Origin: Curtobacterium sp. VKM Ac-1376
GTDB taxonomy: Bacteria; Actinomycetota; Actinomycetes; Actinomycetales; Microbacteriaceae
Assembly: GCF_015351025.1 (NCBI RefSeq)
Contig: NZ_JADKRV010000002.1
Coordinates: 124,001 to 188,000 of the forward strand
DNA: 64,000 nucleotides
Direction: 5' to 3'
Each line of letters opens with the position of its first letter. Within the stretch, counting starts at the first letter, position 1. The translations under genes and the position numbers were made by a program. Positions 52,858 to 60,245 of the stretch are shown here, in pieces. The notes under the pieces are model-generated. The model worked only from the letters and a program-made list of their open reading frames with translations. It was not told where the DNA came from and ran no database searches.

Positions 52858-53604
52858 GTGACCCAACCGCTCTCGGTCCAGCTCTACACCGTGCGTGACG
52901 CGCTCTCGGCAGACCTGCCCGGCACGCTCCGCCGCATCGCCGACATCGGCTACACGAACGTGGAGGCCTTCGGCTTCGTCGACAACGCCGACGAACTCGC
53001 CGCGGCCCTGCGCGACGCCGGCCTCGCCGCTCCGAGCGGTCACGCCCGCCTGCTGGACGCGGGTGAGCAGGACCTCGAGCGCATCTTCCACGCCTCGGTC
53101 ACGATCGGTCTCGGCACGCTCATCGACCCGCACATCGACGAGGCCCGCTGGACCACCCGCGAGGACGTCGAGGCCATCGCCCGCGAACTCAGCGCCCTCG
53201 CACCGCGCGCGGCCGACCACGGGCTCGTCCTGGGCTACCACAACCACGCGTTCGAGTTCTCGAACCGCATCGACGGCGTCAGTGCCTACGAGGTCTTCGC
53301 CGACGCGCTGTCCGACGACGTCGTGCTCGAACTCGACACCTACTGGGTGCAGGTCGGCGGCGACGACCCGGTGGCGATCATCGGGAAGTACGGCGACCGC
53401 GTCCAGTTCCTGCACGTCAAGGACGGCGACGGCTCACACGACGACAAGCAGCAGGTGGCCGTGGGCAACGGCATCATGCCGATCCGCGAGATCATCGCCG
53501 CTGCGCCCGACGCGCTGCACGTCGTCGAGCTCGACGACCACGAGGGTGACGTGTTCCAGGCCGTCGCCGACTCCTACACGTTCCTCGAGGGGGCCCGCGC
53601 ATGA
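52858..53604 (+). CDS. Sugar phosphate isomerase/epimerase (xylose-isomerase-like TIM barrel)
   Basis: 248 residues, AP-endonuclease-2-type TIM barrel. Metal ligands expected for this family are seen: Glu in NVEAFGF, His in GYHNHAFEF, Glu/Asp in VLELDTYW, His in FLHVKD and Glu in VVELDD. Relatives isomerise or epimerise sugars and, in some loci, act on 3-keto-glycosides. GTG 52858 follows GAGGAGAA. It is the first gene of the operon and overlaps the next by four bases. Confidence 0.87.
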   Translation: MTQPLSVQLYTVRDALSADLPGTLRRIADIGYTNVEAFGFVDNADELAAALRDAGLAAPSGHARLLDAGEQDLERIFHASVTIGLGTLIDPHIDEARWTTREDVEAIARELSALAPRAADHGLVLGYHNHAFEFSNRIDGVSAYEVFADALSDDVVLELDTYWVQVGGDDPVAIIGKYGDRVQFLHVKDGDGSHDDKQQVAVGNGIMPIREIIAAAPDALHVVELDDHEGDVFQAVADSYTFLEGARA

Positions 53605-54746
53605 CCGACACCGTTGTGGACGACGAGACCACCAGCACCACCAAGACCGGCCCGGTCGGCGTCGGTGTCATCGGCGCCGGGGTCATCTCCGACCAGTACC
53701 TGTCGAACCTCACCGTCTTCCCCGACGTGGTGGTCCGCTTCATCGCCGACATCGACCTGCCCCGTGCCGCAGCGCAGGCCGAGAAGTGGGGCGTCCCCGG
53801 ATCGGGCACCGTCGAGGAGCTCCTGGCCGACGACGACATCGAGATCGTCGTCAACCTGACGATCCCGGCCGCCCACGTCGAGGTCGCCCTGCAGGCCCTC
53901 GCCGCAGGCAAGCACGTGTGGGGCGAGAAGCCCTACGCCCTCGACCGCGAGAGCGCCACGCAGCTCCGCGACGCCGCGGCAGCAGCGGGCAAGACCGTCA
54001 GCGTCGCCCCGGACACGTTCCTCGGCGCCGGACTGCAGACCGCGCTCCGCACGATCCGCGAGGGTCGGATCGGGAAGCCCCTCAACGGCCTGACGCTCTT
54101 CCAGAGCCCCGGCCCCGAGTCGTGGCACCCGAGCCCCGAGTTCCTCTTCGCGTACGGCGCCGGCCCGCTCTTCGACATCGGCCCGTACTACATCACGACG
54201 CTCGTGCAGACGTTCGGTGCGGTGAAGAAGGTCACCGCGACGGCCTCGAAGTCCCGTGCGACGCGCACCATCGGCTCCGGTCCGAAGGCGGGCACCGAGT
54301 TCCCGGTCGAGGTCCCGACGAACCACTCCGCGTTGATCGAGTTCGAGGACGGCGGGAGCGCGCAGAGCGTCTTCTCGTTCGAGTCGGACAGGGGTCGCAC
54401 CGGCTTCGTCGAGATCGCGGGGGAGACCGGCACAGTCGTGTTCCCCGACCCCAACAACTTCGACGGTGACACCGAGCTCTACGCGCTCGGCAGCGAGGAG
54501 CCCGAGACGATCCCCGCGGTCGGCTCGACCTACTCGCGCGGCACCGGCGTGGTCGACCTCGCACGCTCGCTGCGTGCGGGCGACGAGAACCGCGTCCCCG
54601 GTGCGCTCGCCTTCCACGTCCTCGACGTGATGGTCTCCATCGCCGAGGCCGCAGAACGTGGCGAGGCGGTGCTCGTCGAGAGCACCGTGTCGCCCTCCCA
54701 GACCCTCCCCGAGGGTTGGGATCCCGCGGAACACACCCTGGCCTGA
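53601..54746 (+). CDS. Gfo/Idh/MocA family oxidoreductase
   Basis: 381 residues. N-terminal Rossmann domain GVIGAGVISDQYL (NAD(P)-binding), the WGEKPYAL motif with catalytic Lys, and a C-terminal alpha/beta domain (about 150-360). Such enzymes oxidise or reduce sugar hydroxyls, for example at C2 or C3. It overlaps the isomerase by four bases (ATGA), so the two probably work in sequence on the sugar brought in by the adjacent transporter. Confidence 0.92.
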   Translation: MTDTVVDDETTSTTKTGPVGVGVIGAGVISDQYLSNLTVFPDVVVRFIADIDLPRAAAQAEKWGVPGSGTVEELLADDDIEIVVNLTIPAAHVEVALQALAAGKHVWGEKPYALDRESATQLRDAAAAAGKTVSVAPDTFLGAGLQTALRTIREGRIGKPLNGLTLFQSPGPESWHPSPEFLFAYGAGPLFDIGPYYITTLVQTFGAVKKVTATASKSRATRTIGSGPKAGTEFPVEVPTNHSALIEFEDGGSAQSVFSFESDRGRTGFVEIAGETGTVVFPDPNNFDGDTELYALGSEEPETIPAVGSTYSRGTGVVDLARSLRAGDENRVPGALAFHVLDVMVSIAEAAERGEAVLVESTVSPSQTLPEGWDPAEHTLA

Positions 54747-54788
54747 CCGGTCGCGTGCGTCCCGCACCCACAGCAGCACCACTGCCAC

Positions 54789-54851
54789 CACCACCCGCAC
54801 CACCCGCACCACCCGCACCACCCGCACCACCCGCACCACCCGCACCACCCG
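54789..54851 (+). repeat. Seven tandem copies of CACCACCCG
   Basis: Seven perfect 9-base units lie in the 158-base gap between the oxidoreductase and the binding-protein gene. They end 53 bases before the binding-protein start. Because the unit length is divisible by three the array is open in some frames, but no expressed peptide is supported. Confidence 0.97.
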
Positions 54852-54904
54852 CAAGATCCTTGCCCCATCCCTGCACCATCTCAACGACGAGAAAGTAGAG
54901 AGTC

Positions 54905-56206
54905 ATGCGCACTGTCACCCGCGCACTGGCCATCACCGCGGCCGCCGCACTCACCGTGTCCGGCCTCGCAGCCTGCTCCTCCGGATCGTCCGGCGACGCC
55001 GGCGACTCCAAGACGCTCACCTACTGGGCGTCCAACCAGGGCACGTCCCTGCAGAACGACAAGGAGGTGCTGACCCCCGTCCTCGAGAAGTTCACGAAGG
55101 AGACCGGGATCAAGGTCGACCTCCAGGTCATCGGCTGGAACGACCTGCAGACCAAGATCCAGACCGCCGTCACCTCGGGCCAGGGCCCGGACGTCGTCAA
55201 CATCGGCAACACCTGGGCGACCTCGCTGCAGGCCACCGGCGCCTTCCAGGAGTTCGGTGACGCCGAGATGAAGGCGATCGGCGGTGCCGACAAGTTCGGC
55301 AAGGTCGCGCTCTCCACCGGTGGCGCCCCCGGCGAGACGGTCACGAGCGTCCCGCTCTACGGGCTCGCCTACGGCCTGTACTACAACAAGAAGATGCTCG
55401 CGGACGCCGGGATCACCCCGCCCACCACGTGGGAGGACATGGTCGCGGACGCCAAGAAGCTGACCAAGGGTGACACCTACGGGTTCAGCCTCGCCGGCGG
55501 TTCGTACACCGAGAACTCGCACTTCGCCTTCATCAACTCGGCGCAGAACGGTGGCGAGTGGTTCGACGAGGACGGCAAGCCGACCTTCACGTCGAAGGCC
55601 AACGTCGACGGAATCAAGCGCTACCTCGACCTGATGCAGGACGCCAAGGTCGCGAACCCGTCGAACGCGCAGTACGACAACGCGACGCAGTCCACCACGG
55701 ACTTCGCGAAGAAGAAGGCCGCGTTCATCCTCAACCAGAACAACGCCAACGCGACCATCGAGTCCCTCGGGATGAAGTCGTCCGAGTACGGCGTCGTCGC
55801 CCTGCCCGCACCGACCGGCGGCGAGGAGATCGCCTCGTTCCCGGCCGGTATCAACCTCTCCGTCTTCAAGAACACGAAGAACAAGGAGGGCGCGCTCAAG
55901 TTCGTCAAGTACATGACGGACATGGACACGCAGACGACGCTGGACAAGCCGTACTCGGCTCTGCCGGTGCTCGCCGAGGCTGCTGACTCCGTCACCGACG
56001 AGCAGACGAAGACGTTCCTCGACATCTACAACAACAAGGCGAAGCCGCTCCCGCTCGTGCCCGCCGAGGACCAGTTCGAGTCCACGGTCGGCAAGGCGAT
56101 GAACGACATGTTCGCCAAGATCGCGACCGGCTCCAAGGTCTCCGAGGCCGACATCAAGTCGGCCCTGCAGACGGCTCAGGACCAGGTGTCCCAGGCCGCC
56201 GGTTGA
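54905..56206 (+). CDS. ABC transporter sugar-binding lipoprotein
   Basis: 433 residues, family 1 solute-binding protein. The signal peptide ends in lipobox LAAC with acylated Cys24, so it is tethered to the outer face of the membrane. The mature part has two lobes; YGLAYGLYYNKKML and FPAGINLSVFKNTKNKEGALKF are typical of oligosaccharide-binding members. The high Lys/Asn content is normal for secreted proteins here. A hairpin follows the gene, so it can be made in excess of the permeases. Sugar unknown. Confidence 0.93.
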   Translation: MRTVTRALAITAAAALTVSGLAACSSGSSGDAGDSKTLTYWASNQGTSLQNDKEVLTPVLEKFTKETGIKVDLQVIGWNDLQTKIQTAVTSGQGPDVVNIGNTWATSLQATGAFQEFGDAEMKAIGGADKFGKVALSTGGAPGETVTSVPLYGLAYGLYYNKKMLADAGITPPTTWEDMVADAKKLTKGDTYGFSLAGGSYTENSHFAFINSAQNGGEWFDEDGKPTFTSKANVDGIKRYLDLMQDAKVANPSNAQYDNATQSTTDFAKKKAAFILNQNNANATIESLGMKSSEYGVVALPAPTGGEEIASFPAGINLSVFKNTKNKEGALKFVKYMTDMDTQTTLDKPYSALPVLAEAADSVTDEQTKTFLDIYNNKAKPLPLVPAEDQFESTVGKAMNDMFAKIATGSKVSEADIKSALQTAQDQVSQAAG

Positions 56207-56214
56207 TCCTCCCT

Positions 56215-56254
56215 GGAGGCCCGGGTCGCGTCCGCCGGACGCGCCCGGGCCTCC
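56215..56254 (+). terminator. Long hairpin between binding protein and permease genes
   Basis: A stem of 19 pairs with one bulged T covers 56215-56254 and contains GGAGGCCCGGG. It begins eight bases after the stop codon. In malE-malF-type operons such elements stabilise the binding-protein mRNA and reduce readthrough. Confidence 0.8.
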
Positions 56255-56455
56255 GCCCCTGACGTTCCAGGGCCGACCACCCGTCGGCCGTGAGGCTCAC
56301 GCCCCACGCACCCCGCGCCTCTCCCCACGGCCTCGGCCGCCACGCTGCTCCGCAAGCTCCGCATCGCGTCGGAACCGGGCCGCGTGGGCCCACGCCGCTG
56401 CCACGGCCCCCGCGGACCGCACCTGCACGCCCCTCCTGCCGAAAGGCCACCGCCC

Positions 56456-57451
56456 ATGTCCACGACGGTCCTGCCCGACTCGGAGCGCATCGACCTGACG
56501 CACACGAAGGGTCCGACGATGTCGGGCCGTCCGCCAGGTCGCAAGCGCAAGACCCACTGGCTGCCCTACGCGCTCGTCGCGCCGGCCATCCTGTTCGAGC
56601 TGCTCATCCACATCGTCCCGATGCTCACCGGCATCTGGATCTCGTTCATCCAGCTCACCAAGTACTTCATCGCCAACTGGGGCGCCGCACCCTTCGACGG
56701 GTTCAAGAACTACCAGGTCGCGATCGACTTCGACCAGGCGATCGGCCGCGGGGTCCTCAACTCGTTCCTCATCACCTGTGCCTTCACGGTCCTGGTCGTC
56801 GGGCTCTCCTGGACCTTCGGCATGGCCGCGGCCGTCGCGCTGCAGAAGCCGTTCGCGGGTCGCGGGCTGTTCCGCACCCTGTTCCTGGTGCCCTACGCGC
56901 TGCCGATGTACGCCGGTGTGATCACGTGGAAGTTCATGTTCCAGCGTGACTCCGGAGCGCTCAACCACCTGTTGGTCGATCAACTCGGACTGTTCGGCGG
57001 GAACGCCCCGTTCTGGCTCATCGGCAACAACGCCTTCGTCGCGGTCGTCGTCGTGGCGATCTGGAAGACCTGGCCGTTCGCGTTCCTGATGCTCATGGCC
57101 GGCCTGCAGTCCGTCCCGAACGACGTCTACGAGGCCGCCTCGGTCGACGGTGCGAAGCCGTTCCGCCAGTGGCGCTCGATCACGCTGCCGATGGTCCGCC
57201 CCGTCAACGTGACGCTCGTGCTCGTGATGTTCCTGTGGACGTTCAACGACTTCAACACGCCGTTCGTGCTGTTCGGCTCGACCGCGCAGCCACCCGCCGC
57301 GGACCTGCTGAGCTTCCACATCTACAACGCGTCGTTCATCACCTGGAACTTCGGTTCGGGTGCCGCGATGAGCGTCCTGCTCCTCCTCTTCCTGCTCGTC
57401 GTCACCGGCATCTACCTCGCCGTGACCAACCGGAGGTCCGTCCGTGCGTGA
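56456..57451 (+). CDS. ABC sugar transporter permease, MalF type
   Basis: 331 residues, six main helices. The EAA loop that contacts the ATPase is DVYEAASVDGAKPFRQWRSITLP. N-terminal 30 residues are cytoplasmic. ATG 56456 has GAAAGG nine bases upstream; 249 bases separate it from the binding-protein gene. It overlaps the second permease by eight bases. Confidence 0.93.
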   Translation: MSTTVLPDSERIDLTHTKGPTMSGRPPGRKRKTHWLPYALVAPAILFELLIHIVPMLTGIWISFIQLTKYFIANWGAAPFDGFKNYQVAIDFDQAIGRGVLNSFLITCAFTVLVVGLSWTFGMAAAVALQKPFAGRGLFRTLFLVPYALPMYAGVITWKFMFQRDSGALNHLLVDQLGLFGGNAPFWLIGNNAFVAVVVVAIWKTWPFAFLMLMAGLQSVPNDVYEAASVDGAKPFRQWRSITLPMVRPVNVTLVLVMFLWTFNDFNTPFVLFGSTAQPPAADLLSFHIYNASFITWNFGSGAAMSVLLLLFLLVVTGIYLAVTNRRSVRA

Positions 57452-58283
57452 GACAACTGGCGCCAAGTCCTTCAAGATCATCACCCTGATCGTCCTGACC
57501 CTGTTCACGGTCGTTCCCTTGTACGTGATGGTCACCACGGCGATCAAGCCGCTCGGCGACGTGCAGGACAACTTCACGTGGATCCCGACCACCATCACCT
57601 TCCAGCCGTTCATCGACATGTGGTCGACGGTGCCGCTCGGCCGGTACTTCATCAACTCGCTCGTGGTGTGCACCGTGGCGACGGTGTTCTCGCTCATCAT
57701 CGCGACGTTCGCCGCCTACGGTGTCTCGCGCTGGAACTTCAAGGGCAAGAGCACCTTCACCACCGCGGTGCTCTCCACGCAGATGTTCCCCGGCGTGCTG
57801 TTCCTGCTCCCGCTGTTCCTCATCTTCACGAACCTCGGCAACACCCTGGGCATCCAGCTCGTCGGGTCGTGGCTCGGCCTGATCATCACCTACCTGACGT
57901 TCACGCTGCCGTTCTCGATCTGGATGCTCGCGGGCTACTTCGAGACGATCCCGCGCGAGCTCGACGAGGCCGCCATGGTGGACGGTTCGGGCCCGATGGG
58001 TGCGCTGTTCCGCGTCATCCTGCCGTCGGCCCGTCCGGGCATGGTGGCGGTCGGGATCTACTCGTTCATGACGGCCTGGGGTGAGGTCCTCTTCGCCTCG
58101 GTCATGACGAACGGTCTCGGCTCGACACTGGCGGTCGGTCTGCAGCAGTACTCGACGCAGACGAACGTGTACTGGAACCAGATCATGGCGGCGAGCCTCG
58201 TGGTCAGCATCCCGGTCGTGATCGCGTTCCTCGTGGTCCAGCGCCAGTTCGTCGCCGGTCTGACCGCCGGTGCGGTGAAGTAG
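57444..58283 (+). CDS. ABC sugar transporter permease, MalG type
   Basis: 279 residues with six helices; EAA loop is ELDEAAMVDGSGPMGALFRVILP. It forms the channel with the upstream MalF-type subunit. GTG 57444 lies inside the end of the preceding gene, preceded by CGGAGG. No ATP-binding subunit gene is in the locus, so a shared MsmK/MsiK-like ATPase encoded elsewhere must energise it. Confidence 0.93.
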   Translation: MRETTGAKSFKIITLIVLTLFTVVPLYVMVTTAIKPLGDVQDNFTWIPTTITFQPFIDMWSTVPLGRYFINSLVVCTVATVFSLIIATFAAYGVSRWNFKGKSTFTTAVLSTQMFPGVLFLLPLFLIFTNLGNTLGIQLVGSWLGLIITYLTFTLPFSIWMLAGYFETIPRELDEAAMVDGSGPMGALFRVILPSARPGMVAVGIYSFMTAWGEVLFASVMTNGLGSTLAVGLQQYSTQTNVYWNQIMAASLVVSIPVVIAFLVVQRQFVAGLTAGAVK

Positions 58284-58302
58284 GCGACAGCCCTTCCACA
58301 AG

Positions 58303-58361
58303 ACACCGGTGTTCGTGCTCGACACCCCCGCAGGACGCGGTGCCAGCGCGAACACCGGTGT
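58303..58361 (+). terminator. Paired ACACCGGTGT palindromes forming a hairpin
   Basis: The palindrome ACACCGGTGT occurs twice (58303-58312, 58352-58361); with flanks, 58303-58315 pairs perfectly with 58349-58361 (13 bp). It begins 20 bases after the permease stop. It is either a terminator or a two-site operator upstream of the beta-propeller gene. Confidence 0.6.
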
Positions 58362-58369
58362 TCTGCCGT

Positions 58370-58380
58370 CCCCCCCCCCC
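58370..58380 (+). repeat. Tract of eleven C
   Basis: Eleven consecutive C lie 31 bases upstream of the next start codon, about where the -35 region or spacer of its promoter should be. It is the longest single-base run noticed in the window. Confidence 0.95.
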
Positions 58381-58410
58381 GACCACGCGACGATCCGACA
58401 GGATGCGACC

Positions 58411-59352
58411 ATGACCGAGACCCGCGGGCGGCAGCTGCTGCCCGGACAGACCAGCCGCGTGCACGTGTACGACGTCGAGACCCGCACCTCGCGGCTCGTC
58501 TTCGAGTCCGACTCGGTGCTCGTCGAAGCACCGAACGTCCTCGACGCCGGCACCCTCGTGCTCAACGGGAACGGCGACCTCTGGCTGCTCCGGTTGCCGT
58601 CGTCCGACAGCGGTACCGTGCTCGACGAGACCGCACTCGTCCCCGTGCCGATGGACGGCGTCGACGAGATCAACAACGACCACGTGCTCGATCCCTCGGG
58701 GTCCTCGATCGTGGTGAGCGCCCGGGACGGTGAGCTCTACCGGGTCCCGCTGCCCGACGGCGGCCCGACGACCCGGATCACCGACGTCGCCGCTGCGCTG
58801 CCGGTCCGGCGCAAGTTCTACCTGCACGGCATCGCCCCGGACGGCAGCGCCCTCGCGGCCATCGTCGGCGACCTGTCCGACGAGGGCGTGTGGACCACCG
58901 ACGTCGCCCTCGTCGACCCGGAGACCGGTGCGCCCACCTTCGTCACACGCGACGAACACCCCGACGACGGCTGCACGTTCAGCCCGTCGGGCGGGATCCT
59001 GCTCTGGAACACAGAGCGCTTCACCCCGGGCACCGCGCAGCTGGCCGTGCTCTGGCCGGGGCACGACAGCCCGGTCCGCCTGACCGACGACGACCGCGTG
59101 AACTGGTTCCCGCACCTCTCCCCGGACGCTTCGCACCTGCTGTACCTGTCGTACGAGCCCGGCGTGCAGGGCCACCCGGCCGACCACCGCGTCGAGCTCC
59201 GGCTCATGCCGGGTTCGCTCGTGCGGGGCGCCCGGATCGCCGTGGTGCCGGAGACCCTCGTCGCGCTCCGCGGCGGGCAGGGGACGGTCAACGTGCCGCC
59301 GTGGGCGCCGGACTCGACCTGGTTCGCGTACTGCGACTACCCGGTGGCCTGA
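58411..59352 (+). CDS. TolB-like beta-propeller protein
   Basis: 313 residues, PD40/WD40-like repeats: for example LDPSGSSIVVSA, FSPSGGILLWN, LSPDASHLLYLS and WAPDSTWFAYC, each a propeller-blade signature. No signal peptide, so cytoplasmic. Function unknown; similar proteins sit beside sugar-utilisation genes, and some relatives are oligogalacturonate lyases, whose metal residues were not identified here. ATG 58411 is chosen; CAGGAT six bases upstream may be a -10 box. The longer frame back to 58309 runs through the C-tract and hairpin. Confidence 0.82.
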   Translation: MTETRGRQLLPGQTSRVHVYDVETRTSRLVFESDSVLVEAPNVLDAGTLVLNGNGDLWLLRLPSSDSGTVLDETALVPVPMDGVDEINNDHVLDPSGSSIVVSARDGELYRVPLPDGGPTTRITDVAAALPVRRKFYLHGIAPDGSALAAIVGDLSDEGVWTTDVALVDPETGAPTFVTRDEHPDDGCTFSPSGGILLWNTERFTPGTAQLAVLWPGHDSPVRLTDDDRVNWFPHLSPDASHLLYLSYEPGVQGHPADHRVELRLMPGSLVRGARIAVVPETLVALRGGQGTVNVPPWAPDSTWFAYCDYPVA

Positions 59353-59372
59353 GCCGCGGCACCGGACGCGAG

Positions 59373-59423
59373 CAGGCCGGGAGGCACGGTGCGCTGCGGA
59401 TGCGCGCCGTGCCTCCCGGCCTG
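59373..59423. terminator. Bidirectional GGAGGC terminator
   Basis: A 17-bp perfect stem (59373-59389 with 59407-59423) encloses a 17-base loop containing its own GCGC pairs. It is between convergent stops at 59352 and 59437. Confidence 0.82.
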
Positions 59424-59436
59424 TGCAGTGCGGACG

Positions 59437-60174
59437 CTAGTGGGCCTCGCGCACCTGCCCCTGCTTGATGTGGAGGCGGCGCTCCGCCCGCTTCGCCACC
59501 CACGAGTCGTGCGTGACGATCACGACCGTCAGGCCGCGCTCCTTCCACTGCTTCTCGATGAGGCCCATGATCTCGTCACGGGTCGCCTCGTCGAGTGCGC
59601 CCGTCGGTTCGTCGGCGAGCAGGACGCTCGGGTTCTTCACCAGCGCTCGAGCGATGGCGACGCGCTGCTGCTGCCCACCGGACAGCTCCGTCGGCAGGTG
59701 GTCGAGCCGCTCGCCCAGCCCGACCTCGCGGAGCGCCGCCGTCGCCCGCTCACGGACCTCGCTGCGTGACCGGTTCGCGAGCGACCCGGCGAACGCCGTC
59801 TCGACGTTCTCGAGCGCCGTCAGGGTCGGGATCAGGTTGAAGCTCTGGAACACGAACCCGATCTCGGTCGCCCGCAGGTCGGTCAGTGCACGGTCGCCGA
59901 GCTTCGCCACGTCGCGGTCGCCGCCGAGGTGGATCGACCCAGCGGTCGGCCGGTCCAGCGCGCCGAGCATCTGCAGCAGCGTCGACTTGCCGCCGCCGGT
60001 CGGCCCCTGGATCGCGACGAGCTGCCCCTGCGGGATCGTCAGGTCGACGTTCGTCAGGGCGGTCACGGTGCGGTTCTTCTGCTTGTACGTCTTGCTGACG
60101 TTCGTCAGCCGGTACATCGGACTGGAGGCGCGGTTCGCCTCCGCCGCGTCGGCTGCGGTGTCGGTGCTGGTCAC
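59437..60174 (-). CDS. ABC transporter ATP-binding protein, MacB/LolD type
   Basis: 245 residues. Walker A GPTGGGKST, Q-loop FVFQSFNLIP, signature LSGGQQQRVAIARAL, Walker B VLLADEPTGALDE and His-switch VIVTHD are complete. It belongs to the MacB/LolD/FtsE group that powers mechanotransmission permeases. GTG 60174 follows a perfect AGGAGGA. It pairs with the permease gene just upstream. Confidence 0.94.
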   Translation of the reverse strand: MTSTDTAADAAEANRASSPMYRLTNVSKTYKQKNRTVTALTNVDLTIPQGQLVAIQGPTGGGKSTLLQMLGALDRPTAGSIHLGGDRDVAKLGDRALTDLRATEIGFVFQSFNLIPTLTALENVETAFAGSLANRSRSEVRERATAALREVGLGERLDHLPTELSGGQQQRVAIARALVKNPSVLLADEPTGALDEATRDEIMGLIEKQWKERGLTVVIVTHDSWVAKRAERRLHIKQGQVREAH

Positions 60175-60245
60175 GGTGGTTCCTCCTGGTCGCGTGGTGG
60201 GGTTCGCATCGGTGGTCGGGACGGCGCCCGTGGCCGGTCCGGGCA

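Noticed and set aside
50749-53415. An 888-residue frame joining YqaJ with sequence opposite the ROK and isomerase genes
   Set aside because: Only the last 227 residues resemble a protein family; the rest is a shadow of genes on other frames.
54789-54851. CRISPR-like array
   Set aside because: The units are adjacent 9-mers with no spacers; there are no cas genes in the window.
60124-60142. GGAGGCG hairpin like the terminator family
   Set aside because: It lies inside the 5' part of the ABC ATPase coding region and is probably chance pairing.
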